Shown piece after piece: positions 27,541 through 35,415 of a DNA stretch of 64,000 nucleotides. The translations under genes were made by a program, and so were the position numbers. The DNA comes from Burkholderia contaminans. GTDB taxonomy: Bacteria > Pseudomonadota > Gammaproteobacteria > Burkholderiales > Burkholderiaceae. The stretch covers positions 1,426,001 to 1,490,000 of the forward strand of contig NZ_CP090641.1 in assembly GCF_029633825.1 (NCBI RefSeq). The letters are read 5' to 3'. The first letter of the stretch is position 1. Every line of letters starts with the position of its first letter. The notes under the pieces were generated by a model that saw nothing but the letters and a program-made list of their open reading frames with translations, searched no databases and was not told the origin of the DNA.

Positions 27541-28920
27541 TCACGGCTCGCGGGCGACAGGCGCTTCGCCGGCGCCCGAGCCCGGATCGCCGAGCCAAGC
27601 GATGGTCAACGCGCCGAGCAGCAGCACGCCCGACACGGCGATGAGCGGCGCGGTGAAGCCGCCGGAGAATTGCTTGAGGGCGCCGATCAGCGACGGCCCG
27701 ACGAAGCCGCCGAGATTGCCGACCGACACGATCAGCGCGAGCCCGCCCGCGGCGGCCCGGCCGGTGAGGAATCCTGACGGGATGGCCCAGTACGTCGCCT
27801 GGAACGCGAGGACCCCGCTCACCGTGACGCACAGCGCGATCAGCTTGAAAACCGGCGCATGAATGAAGGCGCTCGCACACAACGCCACGGCGGCGACAGC
27901 CAGTGCGCCTGCGACATACGGAATGCGGTGGGCCGCGCGATTGGCGAGACGCGCCCACCAGAGCATCACGACGGCGCCGATCGCATACGGAATGGCCGTC
28001 AGCCAGCCGACCACCGCGTGTTCGACGCCGAACTGCTTGATGATCTGCGGCATCCACAAGCCGACGCCGAGCGAGCCGACGATCCCGCAGAAGTTGACGA
28101 ACGCGAGCACGAACACGCGCCAGTTCGTCATCGCGTCGCGCAGTTTGCTGCCGTGCTTCGCGCCGATGTCGCGCTGCTCGAACGCGAGGCGCTTCGCGAG
28201 CGACGCCTTCTCTTCGTCACTGAGCCACGCGGCTTTCTCGGGACGGTCGGCCAGCACGAACAGACACGCGATGCCGAGCATCACCGCAGGGACGCCTTCG
28301 ATCAGCAGCAGCCACTGCCAGCTGCGCAGCCCGTGCAGGCCGCCTAGTTCGAGCAGCGCACCGGAAATCGGCGAGCCGATCATGTTCGCGACGGGGATGC
28401 CGACGAGGAAGGCGGCCGTCACCTTCGCGCGCCACTTGCCGGGAAACCAGTGCGTGAAATACAGGTAGATGCCGGGCGTGAACCCCGCCTCGGCGAGCCC
28501 GAGCAGAAAGCGCGCCGCCGCAAAGCTTTTCGGTCCGACGACGAACGCCGTCGCCATCGAGAACAGGCCCCACGTGATCATGATTCTCGCGATCCACACG
28601 CGCGCGCCGACCTTCTGCATGATCAGGTTGCTCGGAATCTCGAACAGGAAGTAGCCGATGAAGAACAGGCCGGCACCGACACCGAACTGCTCGGCCGTCA
28701 GACCGAGATCCTGGTTCATCGTGAGCGCGGCAAAACCGACGTTGGTCCTGTCGAGATAGCTGATCACGTAGCAGACGAAGATGAACGGCAGAATGCGCCG
28801 GAACGCCTTCGCGAGCGTGCGCTCGCTGGCCGCGTAATCGTCGCCGGCCAGGCGCTCCGCGGACGATGCGTCGGCGCGCGGTGCGTCATCGCCGGCACGC
28901 AGCGCGTGCGAAATGGTCAT
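27541..28920 (-). CDS. MFS transporter, anion:cation symporter family
   Basis: ACS-family carrier of 459 residues, with VCYVISYLDRTNVGFAALTM in helix 1, FFIGYFLFEIPSNLIMQKVG in helix 2, and GLAEAGFTPGIYLYFTHWF. It is clearly related to the carrier at 21440. ACS members carry hexuronates, galactarate, tartrate or phthalate. Start at ATG 28920 after AAGGAG. It lies 46 bases before the porin gene, so the two may form an inner- and outer-membrane pair for one substrate. Confidence 0.88.
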   Translation of the reverse strand: MTISHALRAGDDAPRADASSAERLAGDDYAASERTLAKAFRRILPFIFVCYVISYLDRTNVGFAALTMNQDLGLTAEQFGVGAGLFFIGYFLFEIPSNLIMQKVGARVWIARIMITWGLFSMATAFVVGPKSFAAARFLLGLAEAGFTPGIYLYFTHWFPGKWRAKVTAAFLVGIPVANMIGSPISGALLELGGLHGLRSWQWLLLIEGVPAVMLGIACLFVLADRPEKAAWLSDEEKASLAKRLAFEQRDIGAKHGSKLRDAMTNWRVFVLAFVNFCGIVGSLGVGLWMPQIIKQFGVEHAVVGWLTAIPYAIGAVVMLWWARLANRAAHRIPYVAGALAVAAVALCASAFIHAPVFKLIALCVTVSGVLAFQATYWAIPSGFLTGRAAAGGLALIVSVGNLGGFVGPSLIGALKQFSGGFTAPLIAVSGVLLLGALTIAWLGDPGSGAGEAPVAREP

Positions 28921-29005
28921 GCTTGTCTCCTTCGTCGCGCGACTGGCGGCGCGATCTTTCGGCATACGGGCGGGAAACCGGCGAGCGGCTTCCCGGTTCG
29001 CGGTT

Positions 29006-29935
29006 TCAGTCCTTCTTCGCTGACTGTTTCGGCAGCGGGCCGGCAATGCTCATGTCCGCTTTCAGGACGGAACCGGATGTCGATTCGGTGATGAAGAGCG
29101 TCTTCATGTCGGCGCCGCCGAAGCACACGCTCGTGAGCGACGCCCCTTTCGGCCCGGTCAGGATCTCGACGGGCTCCGCGCAGTGGTTGAGCACCCACAC
29201 ACGGCCGAGCCCCGGATTCGCGACGAACAGGCGGCCTTCGAGATCGACGGTGAGGCCGTCGGGGCCGCTCGGCCCGTAGGACGTGAAGAACTGGCTGACC
29301 TTGGTGACCGATCCGTCGGCCTGCAGCGGCATGCGCCACACCGCATTGCCGCGCGTCATCGCGACGAACAGCACCTTCTCGTCGCGCGACAGCACGAGCC
29401 CGTTCGGGCTCGGGCAGGTGCCGAGCAGCATGTCGAGCTTGCCGTCCGGCGAGAGCCGATACACGCGGCCCGTCGGATCGTGCAGCCCGGTCTGCCCCTG
29501 GTCGGTGAAATAGATGTTGCCGGCCGAGTCGAACGTCAGGTCGTTCACGCCCTTGAAGCGCTCGGTGTTGCGGCGCTCGAGATACGGGCGAATTTCACCG
29601 CGCTCGATATCGAGCAGCATCAGGCCGTTCCGGTAGTCGGTGATGATCAGGTGCGCTGCGTCGAAGCGCTTCATTCCGTTGGGCTCGCCGTCGTATTCGA
29701 CGACGAGATCCCAGTCGCCCGACGGCGAAATGCGGAAGATGCGCCCGTGCGGAATGTCGGTCACGAACAGATAGCCGGCGGGATCCCACACCGGCCCTTC
29801 GAGAAACGAATCGGTGACCATGCCGCCGCGATTCGCGCGTGCCCATTCCGTGCGGACGTCCGGCTTGCGAAACTTCTCCGGCATGCGCGTGAACACGTCG
29901 GCTTCGCGCACGTCGGGGTTCGTCAGATAAAACAT
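29006..29935 (-). CDS. SMP-30/gluconolactonase-family lactonase
   Basis: Six-bladed beta-propeller protein of 309 residues of the SMP-30/gluconolactonase family, which opens sugar lactones with a divalent metal. The metal ligands are expected at Glu in SFLEGPVWD near residue 46, Asn in FKGVNDLTFDSAGNIYFTD and Asp in SGPDGLTVDLEG; these motifs are all present. There is no signal peptide. It follows the D-2-hydroxyacid dehydrogenase gene by 21 bases. A role in opening a lactone before or after a dehydrogenase step is plausible. Confidence 0.87.
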   Translation of the reverse strand: MFYLTNPDVREADVFTRMPEKFRKPDVRTEWARANRGGMVTDSFLEGPVWDPAGYLFVTDIPHGRIFRISPSGDWDLVVEYDGEPNGMKRFDAAHLIITDYRNGLMLLDIERGEIRPYLERRNTERFKGVNDLTFDSAGNIYFTDQGQTGLHDPTGRVYRLSPDGKLDMLLGTCPSPNGLVLSRDEKVLFVAMTRGNAVWRMPLQADGSVTKVSQFFTSYGPSGPDGLTVDLEGRLFVANPGLGRVWVLNHCAEPVEILTGPKGASLTSVCFGGADMKTLFITESTSGSVLKADMSIAGPLPKQSAKKD

Positions 29936-29956
29936 GCGTACCTCGATGTCCAGGGT

Positions 29957-30904
29957 TCAAGCCGCGCTGTGCGCGCGTTCGTCGAGCACCGCGAGGACGT
30001 TGGCCGCCGCACCCTTGCCCATGTTCACGTACGCGGCATCGCTCACGCCGCCGACATGCGGCGACAGAATCACGTTGGGGATCTGCTGGAACGGGTGCGG
30101 CACCGTCATCGGCTCGACGTCGAAGCTGTCGAGCCCGGCCGCACGCAAGTGGCCGCTCGCCAGCGCGTCGGCCAGCGCGGCTTCGTCGATCAGGCCGCCG
30201 CGCGCGGTATTGACGAGAATCGCCCCGCGCTTGAAACGCGCGAGCGTGTCGCGGTCGAGCATCCGGCGGTTGTCGGCCGTCAACGGACAATGCAGCGACA
30301 CAACGTCCGACGCCGCGTACAGCGTGTCGAGCGGCACGAGCTTCACGCCGGCGGGCGCTTCCTTCGCGAACGGATCGAACGCGAGCACCTTCATGCCGAA
30401 CGCCGTGCCGATCGCGGCCACGCGCCGGCCGATCGCACCGAGCCCGACGAGGCCGAGCGTGCGCCCGTCGAGTTCGACGGACTTGTGCGTCGACTTGTCC
30501 CAATGGCCTTCGCGCATGCGGATGTCGAGTTGCGGAACCGACTTCGCGCACGCGAGCAGCAGCGCCCACGCGTGCTCGGCGACGGCGGCCGCATTCGCGC
30601 CGACCGCGGCGCGCACCGCGATGCCGCGCGCGGCAGCTGCGTCCTGATCGATCACGTCGATGCCGCTGCCGTGCTTCGAAATCACCTGCAGGTTTTCGGC
30701 GGCGTCCATGATGCGGCCGTTGACCTTGCCGTACCGGACAATGATCGCGACCGGCTTGTGCTGGGCGCAGAGCGCCACGATGTCGTCCTCGGTCGGTTGC
30801 TTGCCGGCGAACACGACGTCGAACTGGGCGAGCATCTCGAGCGCTTGCGGCGCAAGGTCGGCGGCGGTCACGAGGACCACGGGCTTGTGCGAAGCGATCT
30901 GCAT
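29957..30904 (-). CDS. D-2-hydroxyacid dehydrogenase
   Basis: NAD-dependent D-isomer-specific 2-hydroxyacid dehydrogenase of 315 residues (phosphoglycerate/hydroxypyruvate dehydrogenase family). Rossmann motif LGLVGLGAIGRRV near residue 145, catalytic Arg in VNTARGGLIDE, Glu in DSFDVEPM and His in ILSPHVGG. Its ATG at 30904 shares one base with the RraA-like stop (TGATG), so translation is coupled. It probably interconverts a 2-oxo acid and a D-2-hydroxy acid made or used by the aldolase. The frame upstream of 30904 runs through the RraA-like gene and was rejected. Confidence 0.9.
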   Translation of the reverse strand: MQIASHKPVVLVTAADLAPQALEMLAQFDVVFAGKQPTEDDIVALCAQHKPVAIIVRYGKVNGRIMDAAENLQVISKHGSGIDVIDQDAAAARGIAVRAAVGANAAAVAEHAWALLLACAKSVPQLDIRMREGHWDKSTHKSVELDGRTLGLVGLGAIGRRVAAIGTAFGMKVLAFDPFAKEAPAGVKLVPLDTLYAASDVVSLHCPLTADNRRMLDRDTLARFKRGAILVNTARGGLIDEAALADALASGHLRAAGLDSFDVEPMTVPHPFQQIPNVILSPHVGGVSDAAYVNMGKGAAANVLAVLDERAHSAA

Positions 30905-31602
30905 CAGAGTGCCTCGCCCTCGGCCAGCATGCCGGCTGCACGCAGCTCCTTCTCGATCCAGCCCGGACGAAGGTCGCCCTTGTGGATCGCTGCGATACGC
31001 GCGGTTTCGAAATCGAGCTTTTTCTGCGCCAGATCGACGATACGCGCGACGTCGGCGCGCGCAATGACGACGACGCCGTCGGCGTCGCCGACCACCAGAT
31101 CGCCCGGATTCACTGCCGTGCCGCCCAGCGAGATCGGCGCATTCACGCGCCCCGCGACGCTTTTGGTCGGGCCGCACGGATTGAGGCCGGCCGCGAAGAC
31201 CGGATAGTCGCCGTTGGCCAGTTCGTGCGCGTCGCGCACAGCGCCGTCGATGACGATGCCGGCGATGCCGCTCGCCTTCGCCTGCGCCGCCATGATTTCG
31301 CCGAGCAGCGCGCACGAGATGTCGCCCTTGCCGTCGACCACGACGACGTCGCCCGGTTTCGCGACGGCGAGCGCCGCATGGATCGCCAGGTTGTCGCCCG
31401 CGCGGACTTCGACCGTGACCGCCGGGCCGGCGACCTTCATCTTCGGCGACAACGGCCGCACGCGGCCATGCACCGTGCCGCGGCGGCCCGCGACGTCGGC
31501 GAGGATCGCGGCCTGGTAGCGCGCGGCAGCCTGAACGAGTTCCGGCGAGACGCGTTCGATGTCGCGGGTGATCGGCGAAGGGCTGGCGGATGGATTGCTC
31601 AT
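30904..31602 (-). CDS. RraA-family aldolase/decarboxylase (HMG/CHA aldolase-like)
   Basis: Protein of 232 residues of the RraA-like class II pyruvate aldolase family (4-hydroxy-4-methyl-2-oxoglutarate and 4-carboxy-4-hydroxy-2-oxoadipate aldolases, also oxaloacetate decarboxylases). GIAGIVIDGAVRDAHEL contains the conserved Arg123-Asp124 pair; residue 102 is Glu, where I recall Asp in the characterised enzymes. It has the family length of about 230. First gene of the ten-gene run, divergent from IclR, with a 17-bp operator at 31623-31639 just upstream. It would yield pyruvate or oxaloacetate at the end of the pathway. Confidence 0.85.
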   Translation of the reverse strand: MSNPSASPSPITRDIERVSPELVQAAARYQAAILADVAGRRGTVHGRVRPLSPKMKVAGPAVTVEVRAGDNLAIHAALAVAKPGDVVVVDGKGDISCALLGEIMAAQAKASGIAGIVIDGAVRDAHELANGDYPVFAAGLNPCGPTKSVAGRVNAPISLGGTAVNPGDLVVGDADGVVVIARADVARIVDLAQKKLDFETARIAAIHKGDLRPGWIEKELRAAGMLAEGEAL

Positions 31603-31622
31603 GATTCGACCTCAGGTTGTGC

Positions 31623-31639
31623 GTTGTACTCTGTACAAC
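31623..31639. promoter_or_regulatory. IclR-type operator, copy 1
   Basis: GTTGTAC - TCT - GTACAAC, a perfect 7-3-7 inverted repeat 20 bases upstream of the RraA-like start. A near-identical site occurs at 31722-31738. The position just before the operon start fits repression or activation by the divergent IclR protein. Binding is inferred, not shown. Confidence 0.75.
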
Positions 31640-31694
31640 ACTGGTGTACATGGTGAAATCAATATAACCAGAGGAGACGCGTCATGGCACTGGC

Positions 31695-31717
31695 GTTTAC
31701 CCTTTTACGTGGTAAAC
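31695..31717. promoter_or_regulatory. Additional inverted repeat in the IclR intergenic region
   Basis: GTTTACC - 9 bases - GGTAAAC, a perfect 7-bp-arm repeat between the two IclR-type operators. It could be a second regulator's site or an arm of a larger operator. Confidence 0.45.
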
Positions 31718-31721
31718 CAGC

Positions 31722-31738
31722 GTTTTACTCTGTACAAT
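31722..31738. promoter_or_regulatory. IclR-type operator, copy 2
   Basis: GTTTTAC - TCT - GTACAAT, matching copy 1 at 15 of 17 positions including the TCT spacer, 99 bases away and 30 bases before the IclR start. This placement suggests autoregulation of the iclR gene and possibly looping with copy 1. Confidence 0.65.
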
Positions 31739-31767
31739 TCCAGGTGAATGTCGACCGGAGAAAAGGA

Positions 31768-32478
31768 ATGGGAAACGACGGTGTCGTTGCCGTGGAAAAG
31801 GCGCTTTCGCTGCTGGACTGCTTCAAGCCCGGCGCCGAATCGCAATCGCTCGCGACGCTGTCGCAGGCATCCGGCATGCACAAGACGACGGTCTATCGGC
31901 TGATGAACTCGCTGGAGCGAATGGGCTATGTCGTGCGCGCGCAGTCCGGCAACTATTCGCTTGGGCATCGTGTGCTGTACCTCGGCAAGCTGTACGAGCA
32001 GTCCTTCCATCTGTCCACGGTGGTCGAACCGGCGCTGCATGCGCTGGCCGCGCTGACGAAGGAAAGCGCATCGTACTACGTGCACGACAGCGGGCACCGG
32101 CTCTGCCTGTTTCGGGTCGAGCCGTCCGAAGGCCTGCGTGAAACGCGGCTCGCGGGGACGATGCTGCCGCTCGATGACACGGCCATCAGCCAGGTGATCC
32201 GTTTCTGGGGACTCGGCGAACCGATCTATGACAAGCCGCCGGCACTGCCCCTCTTCACCGCGGGTGCGCGCGATGTGCACACGGCAGCGTTCGCGGTGCC
32301 GGTTTTCGGCGCCGGCGACAAGTTCATGGCGGCGCTGACGCTTTCCGGTCCGGCATCCCGCCTCAGTGTCGCGCACGAGTCGGGCGAGCTGGATCGACCG
32401 CAGCTGGATGCCGCCGCCGATCTATCGCGGAAGCTGGGCGCGAGTGTCGCGCTCTGCGAGCACATGTACGGCAGCTGA
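31768..32478 (+). CDS. IclR-family regulator
   Basis: Regulator of 236 residues: a winged helix-turn-helix at about 1-65 (VVAVEKALSLLDCFKP, LATLSQASGMHKTTVYRLMN) and an IclR effector domain from about 75 on (VVEPALHALAALTKESASYY). Start at ATG 31768 because GGAG lies 7 bases upstream and the family sequence begins there; an in-frame ATG at 31684 would put the protein start over the operators. Divergent from the ten-gene catabolic run, which it very likely controls. Confidence 0.88.
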   Translation: MGNDGVVAVEKALSLLDCFKPGAESQSLATLSQASGMHKTTVYRLMNSLERMGYVVRAQSGNYSLGHRVLYLGKLYEQSFHLSTVVEPALHALAALTKESASYYVHDSGHRLCLFRVEPSEGLRETRLAGTMLPLDDTAISQVIRFWGLGEPIYDKPPALPLFTAGARDVHTAAFAVPVFGAGDKFMAALTLSGPASRLSVAHESGELDRPQLDAAADLSRKLGASVALCEHMYGS

Positions 32479-32641
32479 TCGCCGCTTTGGCAAAGGCCGG
32501 GTTCAGGCGGACGTGCCGTTCGTCGCCTGCCCGCGGACACGTTCGCACGACGCCACGCGCGGGCCGGGGCATGACACCTGCAGCGCAGCACCGACGCGAC
32601 GGCCCGTCCGACCGGCCTGGCACACGGGCCATTGATTTTTG

Positions 32642-32654
32642 AGACGAACGGTCT
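32642..32654. promoter_or_regulatory. TetR operator, copy 1
   Basis: AGAC - GAACG - GTCT, 11 bases before the TetR start at 32666. It shares arms and 5-base spacer length with the longer palindrome before acuI (33321-33337). This fits autoregulation. Confidence 0.65.
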
Positions 32655-32665
32655 ATTATTCCGCC

Positions 32666-33304
32666 ATGGACGCTCGAATCGATCCGCCTCGCCGCCGCGG
32701 CAGGCCGCCCAAGCAGCACGACGACCTCGTCGCCACGCGTGACATGCTGTTGCGCACCGGGCTCGAGATCCTCACCGAAAAGGGCTTTTCCGCCACCGGG
32801 CTCGACGAGATCCTCGGGCGCGCCGGCGTGCCGAAGGGCTCCTTCTATCACTACTTCGACAGCAAGGAAGCGTTCGGGCTCGAACTGATCGACCGCTACG
32901 CCGAGTTCTTCGCCCGCAAGCTCGACCGCCATTTCAGCCAGCCGGAACGCTCGCCGCTGGCGCGCGTGCGCGCGTTCGTCGACGACGCCCGCGACGGCAT
33001 GGCCCGCCATGCATACAGCCGCGGCTGCCTGATCGGCAACCTCGGACAGGAAATGGGCACGCTGCCGGAAAGCTTCCGCGCACGTCTGCGTGCGACGTTC
33101 GAAGACTGGCAGCACCGTCTGGCCGAATGCCTGCGCGCCGCGCAGCAGGCGGGCGAGCTGGCGGATTCGGCCGACCCCGCCGAGCTGGCCGCGTTCTTCT
33201 GGATCGGCTGGGAAGGCGCGGTGCTGCGCGCGAAGCTCGAACGCAGCGATGGGCCGCTCGTGCTGTTCGCGCAGTTTTTCTTCAATGGATTGCCTCGCCG
33301 CTGA
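32666..33304 (+). CDS. TetR-family regulator, AcuR-like
   Basis: Repressor of 212 residues. The N-terminal helix-turn-helix (about 30-70) reads ATGLDEILGRAGVPKGSFYH, then YFDSKEAFG, typical of the TetR branch containing NemR and AcuR. Start at ATG 32666 (MDARIDPPRRRGRPP). It lies 45 bases before acuI on the same strand. The same AGAC-N5-GTCT site occurs before both genes, so it probably represses both, released by an electrophile or acrylate-like ligand. Ligand is inference. Confidence 0.88.
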   Translation: MDARIDPPRRRGRPPKQHDDLVATRDMLLRTGLEILTEKGFSATGLDEILGRAGVPKGSFYHYFDSKEAFGLELIDRYAEFFARKLDRHFSQPERSPLARVRAFVDDARDGMARHAYSRGCLIGNLGQEMGTLPESFRARLRATFEDWQHRLAECLRAAQQAGELADSADPAELAAFFWIGWEGAVLRAKLERSDGPLVLFAQFFFNGLPRR

Positions 33305-33320
33305 ATTTTTTTACCATTTA

Positions 33321-33337
33321 TTAGACGATCGGTCTAA
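33321..33337. promoter_or_regulatory. TetR operator, copy 2, before acuI
   Basis: TTAGAC - GATCG - GTCTAA, a perfect 6-5-6 palindrome in the 45-base gap between tetR and acuI, directly before the AAGGAGG site of acuI. It matches the shorter AGAC-N5-GTCT repeat before tetR. Confidence 0.75.
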
Positions 33338-33349
33338 AAAGGAGGACGC

Positions 33350-34333
33350 ATGTTCCAGGGCATCGTGATCGACAAGGACGAAACCGGCCAGCACGCGCGG
33401 CTGCATACACTGGACGACGCGCAGTTGCCCGCCGGCAACGTGACGATCCGCGTGGGCTATTCGACGCTGAACTACAAGGATGGGCTGGCGATCACCGGCA
33501 AGAGCCCGGTCGTGCGCAAGTTCCCGATGGTGCCGGGCATCGATCTGGTCGGCGAAGTCGAAGCGAGCACGCACCCGGATTACCGCCCCGGCGATCAGGT
33601 CGTGCTCAACGGCTGGGGCGTCGGCGAAACGCACTGGGGCGGCCTCGCGCAGAAGGCGCGGGTCGACGGCGACTGGCTGGTGCCGCTGCCGTCCGCGTTT
33701 TCGGCGCAACAGGCGATGGCCATCGGCACGGCCGGCTACACCGCGATGCTGTGCGTGATGGCACTCGAGCGGCACGGCGTGCGCCCGGATGACGGCGAGA
33801 TCGTGGTGACCGGCGCGGCCGGCGGCGTGGGCAGCGTCGCCACCGCTATCCTCGCCAGGCTGGGATACCGCGTCGTCGCGGTAACGGGCCGCCCCGCCGA
33901 TGCCGACTACCTGCGGCAGCTCGGCGCGGCGGAGATCCTGGAGCGATCGCAATTCAGCGAGCCCGGCAAGCCGCTCGGCAAGGAACGCTGGGCCGGCGCC
34001 GTCGACGTGGCGGGCAGCCACGTGCTCGCCAACGTGTGCGCGACCACGCGCTACCGCGGCGTCGTGACGGCCTGCGGCCTCGCCGCCGGCATGGATTTCC
34101 CCGCGACAGTCGCGCCGTTCATCCTGCGCGGCGTCACGCTCGTCGGGATCGACAGCGTGATGTGCCCGCGCGCCGAGCGGCTGGAGGCGTGGCGCCGGCT
34201 CGCATCCGACCTCGACGTCGAAAAGCTGGGCGCGATCAGCCATCAGGTCGGCCTGGGCGACGTCATCCCGCTTGCAGGGGAATTGATCGACGGCAAGGTG
34301 CGCGGCCGCATCGTCGTCGACGTCAACGCGTGA
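33350..34333 (+). CDS. acuI: Acrylyl-CoA reductase AcuI/YhdH-type quinone oxidoreductase
   Basis: Zinc-free medium-chain reductase of 327 residues in the AcuI/YhdH family, reducing acryloyl-CoA to propionyl-CoA with [25 protein letters not shown] and [14 protein letters not shown] are family signatures, as is [17 protein letters not shown]. The nucleotide-binding motif is [17 protein letters not shown] near residue 150. ATG 33350 follows AAGGAGG. Under a TetR repressor, it may protect against acrylate or other electrophilic enones rather than serve DMSP catabolism, since no dddL or dddP homologue is in the window. Confidence 0.88.
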   Translation: MFQGIVIDKDETGQHARLHTLDDAQLPAGNVTIRVGYSTLNYKDGLAITGKSPVVRKFPMVPGIDLVGEVEASTHPDYRPGDQVVLNGWGVGETHWGGLAQKARVDGDWLVPLPSAFSAQQAMAIGTAGYTAMLCVMALERHGVRPDDGEIVVTGAAGGVGSVATAILARLGYRVVAVTGRPADADYLRQLGAAEILERSQFSEPGKPLGKERWAGAVDVAGSHVLANVCATTRYRGVVTACGLAAGMDFPATVAPFILRGVTLVGIDSVMCPRAERLEAWRRLASDLDVEKLGAISHQVGLGDVIPLAGELIDGKVRGRIVVDVNA

Positions 34334-34418
34334 CGCCGCTGACGACCACCCGCGCCACTTCAATCGGACGGCGGCTCGCGCGTCGAGTACGCCCTCGCCA
34401 CGTTATCCAGGAGACCTC

Positions 34419-34997
34419 ATGACCGCCGCAAACACCGCACCCATCAGCCGCTTTCCCGTGCCCGCGCTCGAAGACTTGCCCGAGGACATTCGCGAGCGCA
34501 TCACAGCCGTCCAGGAAAAGTCGGGCTTCATCCCGAACGTGTTCCTGACGCTGGCGCATCGCCCGGACGAGTTTCGCGCGTTCATGGCGTACCACGACGC
34601 GCTGATGGACAAGCCCGGCAATCTGAGCAAGGCCGAACGTGAAATGATCGTCGTGGCCACCAGCGCCGTGAACCAGTGTCAGTACTGCGTGATCGCGCAC
34701 GGGGCGATCCTGCGGATTCGCGCGAAGGACCCGCTGATCGCCGACCAGGTCGCCACGAACTACCGCAAGGCCGACCTCACTGCCCGGCAGAAGGCGATGC
34801 TGGACTTTGCGATGAAGGTGTCGCAGGCCGCGCATCTGGTGGGAGAAACGGACTTCGCCACGCTCGAGTCGCATGGTTTCATCGAAGAAGACGTGTGGGA
34901 CATCATGGCGATCTCGGCGTTCTTCGGGATGTCCAACCGCATCGCGAACGTGACGAACATGCGGCCGAACGCGGAGTTTTACGCGATGGGGCGTTGA
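34419..34997 (+). CDS. AhpD-like peroxidase-related protein
   Basis: Protein of 192 residues of the carboxymuconolactone decarboxylase/AhpD fold, peroxidase-related branch. The redox motif is NQCQYCVIAHG (Cys-x-x-Cys with His three residues later). FIPNVFLTLAHRPDEFRAFM and VNQCQYC are typical of this branch. Start at ATG 34419 after AGGAGA. It follows acuI by 85 bases on the same strand and may be in the same TetR-controlled unit, which would suit an electrophile or oxidative-stress role. Confidence 0.87.
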   Translation: MTAANTAPISRFPVPALEDLPEDIRERITAVQEKSGFIPNVFLTLAHRPDEFRAFMAYHDALMDKPGNLSKAEREMIVVATSAVNQCQYCVIAHGAILRIRAKDPLIADQVATNYRKADLTARQKAMLDFAMKVSQAAHLVGETDFATLESHGFIEEDVWDIMAISAFFGMSNRIANVTNMRPNAEFYAMGR

Positions 34998-35415
34998 GCG
35001 CACGCGAACCCTGGCATTCCACATGCTTTTCAGTAACTCAGTCGTCAAAAGTTACCAGGCTCTCATCTTATCCCTTGAGGAACGCTCGGAACGCTCACGA
35101 GCCACATCCTGCCGATCACCTCCAGCCCCGCTGCACTGGCAGCCTCTCCACGCGCTTCGCGCACGATCGCAGCACGCGGGCGGCGCGGGCCCTCACGCAC
35201 TGGGCCGCACGGCCGCTCGCCGCTCCCGGCGAGCCAACCCGATGTCAGCGCTCACTCCTGTACCTTCGACGGCAATACGCCGCCCGGCCGCTTCGCGACA
35301 GTCAACGGACCCACACGCAATCCATCAAAAGCGTGCACTATTAGGGTTTTGCCGTACCGGCGCCCGACGCCTCGACGTTCGTTTCACGTTCCCCGTTTCA
35401 AACCGCGAACCTCCC
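34998..35415. other. Gap upstream of zwf
   Basis: 418 bases without a convincing gene; the frame of zwf stays open through most of it but without family sequence. It should contain the zwf promoter. A GTAAC - 13 bases - GTTAC inverted repeat at 35033-35055 is the only repeat I can point to; it does not match the HexR box known for zwf in pseudomonads. Confidence 0.4.

Noticed and set aside
29595..31064. 489-codon minus-strand frame over the D-2-hydroxyacid dehydrogenase
   Set aside because: Out-of-frame shadow of the SMP-30, dehydrogenase and RraA-like genes.
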